Below, piece after piece: positions 26,640 to 30,924 of a stretch of 30,924 bases of DNA. Source of the stretch: Chara braunii (Eukaryota > Streptophyta > Charophyceae > Charales > Characeae); contig BFEA01000373.1 of NCBI GenBank assembly GCA_003427395.1, positions 639,163 through 670,086 on the forward strand. The letters are read 5' to 3'. The stretch's first letter is position 1. The number at the start of each line of letters is the position of its first letter. Made by a program: the position numbers and the translations under genes. The notes below the pieces were generated by a model. That model had not been told where the DNA came from and did no database searches. It worked only from the letters and a program-made list of their open reading frames with translations.

Positions 26640-27140
26640 CGAAGCCACTCAACCGTAGTTTCACTCCTACGTCGGTTACTCTGCGTGAAAAAGTATGATT
26701 GAATCAATATTTTGCTGGTAAATGAAGTGGTTAGCCTGTGTCCTATGTGACACCCGCAGCCTAGGCCGCAGGCAATTCGGTCGCCGCGACCGAAAACGTT
26801 GGCGGCGGCCGCGGCCAATGAGGCCCGGTCCGTGGCCTGTTTCTTTTTTTTTTTTTATACCCCGAAAAATACGTTAAAATATCCTACCCCTTAAGCGCGG
26901 TGGGCCCGCGGGGGGGAGGTCGTGTTCCGCTGCGCGCCATAATCGGCCCGAAGTTTTGATTCGAGCCGGCGGATGAAGGTGATCGAGGGAGGGGTGTTAT
27001 GCAGAGCGGCGCGCGTACCGAATTGTTTACAGCGCGCCACTAAACGAGAGAGAGCGCCCATGGGGCCGGGTACACGGCGGGCGTCGATGCGCATCAATAT
27101 CCGAACGCGCCCGCCGTCGGATAGCAAGAAAGTGTCGTTT
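26640..27140. other. GC-rich region upstream of the Penelope-like element
   Basis: CpG-rich DNA with GGCGGCGGCCGCGG (about 26801) and many CGCG words, broken by a T14 run near 26843. It is upstream of the element's first ORF and may include its 5' UTR or promoter. No gene recognised. The CpG density contrasts with the AT-rich DNA on its right. Confidence 0.4.
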
Positions 27141-27149
27141 CGTGGCCCG

Positions 27150-27425
27150 GCCCCTTTTTTTTCTTTTTTCTTTTTGAATTTGTATTTTTTTTTTGAATTT
27201 TTTATTTATTTTTTTTTACTTTTAGTTTTTTTTTTCCTCCTTCCGGCGTATCGTTTTGTCTCCTTCCGGCGCGGCCCGACCCTTTTTTTTTAGCATTTTC
27301 TTTTTCGGCGCATCGTTTTTTACTTTTTTCGTTTTTCTTTTTGTATCGTGGTTATTTTTTTTTATACTTTTTTTGTTTGTTTTTCTTTCTGTTTCGTGGT
27401 TATTTTCTTTTCTTTTTTTTGGCCT
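27150..27425. repeat. T-rich low-complexity tract with TCGTTTT motifs
   Basis: About 275 nt dominated by T8 to T10 runs, with CCTTCCGGCG at 27237 and 27262, CGTATCGTTTT or CGCATCGTTTT at 27246 and 27309, and TCGTGGTTATTTT at 27347 and 27393. It looks like an old degenerate repeat. Phe-rich frames are artefacts. Confidence 0.7.
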
Positions 27426-27462
27426 CGGGCGGGAAAATGGAAAAAAGAAAAGTCGGGCCCAC

Positions 27463-27710
27463 CCACACACACTCACTCCTGCCCACCACCCACACTCACT
27501 CACTCACGCCCGCCCGCCCACCCACACTCGCTCGCTCGCTCACTCCTGCTCGCCCGCCCGCCCGCCCTCACTCGCTCGCTCGCTCACTCCTGCTCGCCCG
27601 CCCGCCCGCCCTCACTCACTTACACNCNCCCGCCGGCCCGCCCGCCCGCCCGCCCACCCACATACATACATACATACATACATACATTATATTATATTAT
27701 TATTATTAAG
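27463..27710. repeat. Compound microsatellite: CACT/CTCG/CCCG/TACA/ATT
   Basis: A roughly 44-bp unit of CTCG repeats, CACTCCTG and CCCG repeats occurs twice (from about 27529 and 27567). Then CCCG, (TACA)n at 27661-27686 and ATT repeats to 27710. Two single N at 27626 and 27628 show the assembly is uncertain here. Confidence 0.88.
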
Positions 27711-27721
27711 TATTTGAAGTT

Positions 27722-27812
27722 CGTTCACCGCAGTGGGTGCGTTGGGGTTTGAACCCACGCACAAATTTCGAAATACCCAATTGCCCGCCTGAGCTAACCA
27801 CTCAGGTGGACT
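27722..27812 (-). other. tRNA-like sequence on minus strand
   Basis: On the minus strand TTAGCTCAGGCGGG fits a pol III A box and GGGTTCAAACCCC a B box about 37 nt further on. GTGGG and CCCAA around TTCAAAC form a partial T arm. Acceptor arms do not pair convincingly. tRNA pseudogene or SINE head. Confidence 0.55.
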
Positions 27813-28019
27813 GGGTCCCTGCTTGTTTTTGGGGACTGCTGTCTTTTGAAATGTATCCGACGTCAGGCTACTAACACGTCAGGATGTGCCTGTGTGTCTG
27901 AACCCTCACGTTGCACAGTGTGACCCCCGCCAGCCTGAAATGGACTTTCCTGCCCTTACGGACCGGGTTCTTAACGGGGGCGGCGACCAGCAGGCACAGG
28001 CAGGTCCGGGCCAAACATT
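27813..28019. other. Spacer, no supported gene
   Basis: No recognisable element or coding frame. Confidence 0.4.
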
Positions 28020-28400
28020 TTCAAGCGCGAACTTTGACGATTTTTCGCGCTCAGAAAAATTGGCAAACAAATCTGAAAATTTGACATCCTGTAAATTAGG
28101 CCGTGATCTTTCCAGGAAAAATATCAGAAAAAAAAAAAAAAAACTTTAACGGTGAAGTAAATGCCATGCTGTTTCGTCACATTTTCCATTTTTACTACTC
28201 TACCACGTTTGGGCCAACGAGAAAAAAAAACAAACTTTCACGATTTGTCGCAATCAAAAGGATGACCCGATAACTATGAAAATTTGAAAGTCTATAGATT
28301 TGGTCGTGATCTTTACAGAAAAAATATTTAAAAAAATAAAAAAAATCATTTTAACCACGAAACAAATTGCGGGGGTAATTCAATGCATATTCGAATTTTG
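28020..28400. repeat. Diverged tandem duplication, about 205 bp apart
   Basis: AACTTTGACGATTTTTCGCG (28030) parallels AACTTTCACGATTTGTCGCA (28234). TGAAAATTTGA, TAGGCCGTGATCTTTCCAG against TTGGTCGTGATCTTTACAG, an A-rich run, and ACGGTGAAGTAAAT against CCACGAAACAAAT follow in the same order. The duplication is old and non-coding. Confidence 0.75.
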
Positions 28401-28465
28401 CCGCTCTGCCAGTTCCCCCCACTGGACTATCGGTAGCCCTCATGGACCTGTGGTCGCAGCTGGGG

Positions 28466-28537
28466 TCCAGATACATGTACAGATCAAGTTGTCGTGTGGG
28501 CTCCAGGTACATGTACAGATCAAGTTGTTGTGCGAGG
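28466..28537. repeat. 36-bp direct tandem duplication
   Basis: TCCAGATACATGTACAGATC followed by AAGTTGTCGTG recurs 36 nt on with TCCAGGTACATGTACAGATC and AAGTTGTTGTG. CT and CA microsatellites and an A24 run follow (28537-28590). Confidence 0.85.
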
Positions 28538-28554
28538 TCTCTCTCTCTTTCTCT

Positions 28555-28587
<33 letters not shown>

Positions 28588-28590
28588 AAA

Positions 28591-29365
28591 GGGAAACGGC
28601 TCGTGGGTCACAACCCACGTTTGTAACAGGAGAAAGGGGCATCCGTTGATTTGACTTGAGTGTCTAGGTTGGATAAGGTTTTTCTTTTCTTTTATTTTTC
28701 TTTTATTTGGAAGTTGGCAGTTTGGTCCGGAAGTTGTTTTTTCGTAGGTTTAGCTGTTTTTTCGTATGTTTAGCTGTTTTTTCGTAGGTCTACTTGGTTT
28801 TTGTCCAGGTGACCTGAACGGTGACCCGCACGAGTGGTTTTGGAGTGTTACCTGTGTATGACTACCCAGGACCCTGGAACCGGTACCGATTCTGTAGTAC
28901 TATTCGTGTTTGTAGAATTTTTTTAGCTGTGTGTGTGTGTGTGTGTTGACACGATTCGACGCTACTGACTGAGTTGTATGGGTGGATAAAAGGAGCAAGT
29001 ACGTAGTAGTCGACCTTTTCAGGACTGACGGCATTCAAAAGTACCGACATTCCGGAGTGTCGGTGTTAGAGAGTACGGAAGTGGGAAAGAAGGACCGTGA
29101 GAGTAGTCCGAGGGTGAAGTAGGTGGTCAACCCCCTGATGAATTTGCATTTGATGCATGTTGACTTTGTGTACTTTGTGTACGTTACCTACGTTGACTGT
29201 GGTGTGTTACCTCTCGAATGAGTTCTGCTCTAACGAGTTGTTTCTATCACTCAATTGTATCACTCACAACCCACGTTTCCAATAGGCAAAACACCTGTGG
29301 GCAGGTCCATCCCCGTCGCTGTGCGAAAAGGCAAAAATAACATCAGTCGCCGTTTCAGACATCAG
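28591..29365. other. Spacer with minor repeats, no gene
   Basis: Holds three GTTTTTTCGTA(G/T)GT(T/C)TA units (28735-28795), a (GT)n run at 28929-28946, and scattered TTTGTGTAC words near 29165. CTGATGA at about 29133 is not followed by a hammerhead helix II. No domain-bearing frame. Confidence 0.5.
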
Positions 29366-29462
29366 GGGCAAGGTCCCACTTGCGCAAATTAGGAGATTTC
29401 GGTCGTTGATCTTTGCTATCTACGGTCAGTATCTCTTAATTCGTGCAAGTAGGACCTAGCCC
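29366..29462. mobile_element. 97-bp MITE, copy 2, CAG duplication
   Basis: Inverse-orientation copy of 16726-16822, same length. Ends are GGGCAAGGTCCCACTTGC and GCAAGTAGGACCTAGCCC. CAG flanks it at 29363-29365 and 29463-29465. The interior GATCTTTGCTATCTACGGTC matches copy 1 reversed with few changes. Confidence 0.88.
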
Positions 29463-29523
29463 CAGGCCTGATTGAAACGTGCACTTTTGTCATTTTCGGC
29501 AGCTTTTTTTTTTTTTTTTTTTT

Positions 29524-29660
29524 CACGCATGACCTAGACATCTCTGCCGTGACCCACCCCGGCCGTAGTCTAGACATCTTGGCCGTGACCCAACCAGACC
29601 GTGGCGTAGACATCTCGTTCATGGGCCAGCCTGACTGTACCTAGACATCTCGGTCGAGGC
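29524..29660. repeat. Tandem TAGACATCT repeat, about 40-bp unit, four copies
   Basis: CTAGACATCT or GTAGACATCT occurs at about 29533, 29571, 29607 and 29641, each followed by a form of CGGCCGTGACCCA. A T run at 29502-29523 precedes the array. Confidence 0.8.
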
Positions 29661-29747
29661 CTCAAACCTTAGGAAAAAAAAGAAAAGTAGGCCAGCACCG
29701 CGACTGTAGGATTGTCAGATCGTGCAACCGAAAATGGCTGCACCGAA

Positions 29748-29792
29748 ATGAGCACGGCCCCAGCACAAAGATGACAGGCATAAATCGAGAAA
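29748..29792 (+). pseudogene. U6 snRNA fragment
   Basis: ATGAGCACGGCCCCAGCACA then AAGATGACAGGCATAAATCG and AGAAAG match the central and 3' domain of U6 with several substitutions. The 5' half, including ACAGAGA, is absent. An A-rich stretch follows (29806-29832). Confidence 0.72.
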
Positions 29793-29832
29793 GATTCCTA
29801 AAAGGGAGATTAAAAAGGGGGAAAAAAAAAAA

Positions 29833-30299
29833 GTGGCACCACGTGGCCCTTACTTGAGAAGCTGGAAGCTGCAACTCCCAAAGTTCGTGACAGGCGCCCG
29901 TTTCTAAGGGCAGCCTGTAACTATTTTAGGTGTATTCTTTTTTTTTTTTTTTTTTCTTTAGTTGTTAGATTCTTTTCCCCCGATTCTCGTGGAAACGAGG
30001 AGAGAGCTCCCCTATCGCTGTGGGTCCATGTGGTGCTGTATCTCGCCATATTCCAGAGGAGATTCATCTTGTGAATGCAACTTCTTAGAACTTGGCCCTA
30101 CCACGTGCTATTGCGGCCCGTTCCAGTAGCACCGGGGCCCCCCCAGTGGGGGATCCCTGAAGGCTATCAGGCCACCCTAAGGCTATCAGGCCACCCTGGG
30201 CTGAAAAGGCCACCGTTGTCAGATTGGACACAAGATTGAATTTACCTGGGTTGGTTAGTCCGATGATAATACCTCAAGGCCATCGCCCTTTAAAAAAAA
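29833..30299. other. Spacer, no supported gene
   Basis: A T20-type run at about 29938-29955 and the duplicated GGCTATCAGGCCACCCT at 30162 and 30181 are the only structures seen. Confidence 0.5.
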
Positions 30300-30345
30300 A
30301 AACGTGGCATTTAGGAGGTCTTGGGTTCAATCCCCATTGGCCTCA
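30300..30345 (+). other. tRNA-like B box fragment
   Basis: GTCTTGGGTTCAATCCCCAT contains a perfect B-box-like GGTTCAATCCC with a short T-arm stem. There is no convincing A box. A SINE or tRNA fragment. Confidence 0.35.
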
Positions 30346-30594
30346 TGTACCTTCCTAGGCATGCTTGGCGCCCGCCACCTAGAGATAGCCCGTTGGTTCC
30401 CCCAATTGGCATTAAAAAGCAGTCTCTGCTGATGTTCATAGGGGAGGGGTACTCAGGGAGCCACAACACCTGGCCACTCAGACGATGCTCGGTCCCTCTG
30501 CTACCGGCGAACTTCTTTCTAGGCCTGCTCATACCAGGGAAAGAAAAAGGAAAAAATGAAAAAGAAAAAGAACAAGAAATTTGCTGAATACTTA

Positions 30595-30905
30595 CTGAGC
30601 CACTCCAAACACCTATTCTGGTCGAGACACTCCAAGCACCTATACTGACCGAGCCACTCCAAGCATCTATACCGACCAAGCCACTCCAAGCACATGTACC
30701 GACCGAGTCATTCCAAGCACCTACCGACCGAGCCAATCCAAGCACCTACCGACCTAGCCACTCCAAACACCTCCCCAGCGAGCCATTCTAAGTTTCTACC
30801 AACCGAGCCACTCCAAGCACCCATACCGACAGGGCTACTCCAAGCAGTGCAAGCACCTATACGGACAGAGTCACTCCAAGACCCTATACCAACAGGGCCA
30901 CTCGA
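30595..30905. repeat. Minisatellite GAGCCACTCCAAGCACCTA, 11 or so units
   Basis: Diverged 22 to 30-bp units built on CCGAGCCACTCCAAGCACCT with ATACCGA spacers run to the window end, then (CA)n. The minus-strand frame of Gly/Val/Trp/Ser repeats is an artefact of the array. Confidence 0.88.
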
Positions 30906-30924
30906 AGGCACACACACACACACA

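Noticed and set aside
29125-29165. CTGATGA near 29133
   Set aside because: No helix II or GAAA box follows.
30311-30923. Minus-strand repeat protein (Gly/Val/Trp/Ser)
   Set aside because: It is the translation of the minisatellite, with unit lengths that are not multiples of three.
1-30924. CRISPR array, prokaryotic operons or insertion sequences
   Set aside because: The tandem arrays (17.5, 29.5, 30.6 kb) have no unique spacers of uniform length, and gene content and repeats are eukaryotic.

Overview
This is a gene-poor, repeat-saturated piece of a large eukaryotic genome. I see no intact host gene, operon or functional RNA gene. It has long homopolymers, many microsatellites, TIR elements with 3-bp duplications, U6-derived insertions, an L1-type LINE with a zf-RVT tail and zinc-knuckle ORF1, and a Penelope-like element whose GIY-YIG domain precedes the reverse transcriptase. 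The streptophyte-type LINE and green-lineage-type Penelope element suggest a charophyte such as Chara. That assignment is inference.

Layout. 1-6.06 kb is intergenic: two copies of a dispersed repeat, CA, CAA and GAA microsatellites, a small TIR element, two 'tail-only' insertions flanked by direct repeats, and three hammerhead-ribozyme-like motifs, of which the one at 3247-3305 has all three helices. 6.06-13.7 kb is a nearly complete but dead LINE on the minus strand. Its ORF1 (RNA-binding-like domain, zinc knuckle, charged repeats) lies at 13712-10785 and its ORF2 (endonuclease, reverse transcriptase, zf-RVT) at 10801-6558, followed by AATAAA and a poly(A) tail that reads as poly(T). 13.7-18.0 kb is a nest of foldback/TIR elements, two U6-derived sequences, tRNA-like SINE pieces, a 54-N gap and tandem duplications.

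18.0-21.4 kb is a second, more decayed LINE on the plus strand, with a Gln-rich ORF1, endonuclease pieces and RT pieces. It is split by a 334-bp near-perfect palindrome. 22.2-26.6 kb on the minus strand is the most interesting locus: a Penelope-like element with the order CCHC knuckle, coiled coil, SAP-like motif, GIY-YIG nuclease, Cys/His linker, reverse transcriptase. 26.6-30.9 kb is GC-rich sequence, a T-rich tract, microsatellites, diverged tandem duplications, a second copy of a 97-bp TIR element, a third U6 fragment and a terminal minisatellite.

The LINEs and the Penelope-like element are all broken by stops and frameshifts. Three of the premature stops are TGA in contexts that fit CGA-to-TGA decay. 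The non-autonomous pieces (U6 copies with target-site duplication, tail-only insertions, SINE heads) are what LINE enzymes leave behind, so much of the window reads as a record of retrotransposition followed by methylation-type decay and microsatellite growth.
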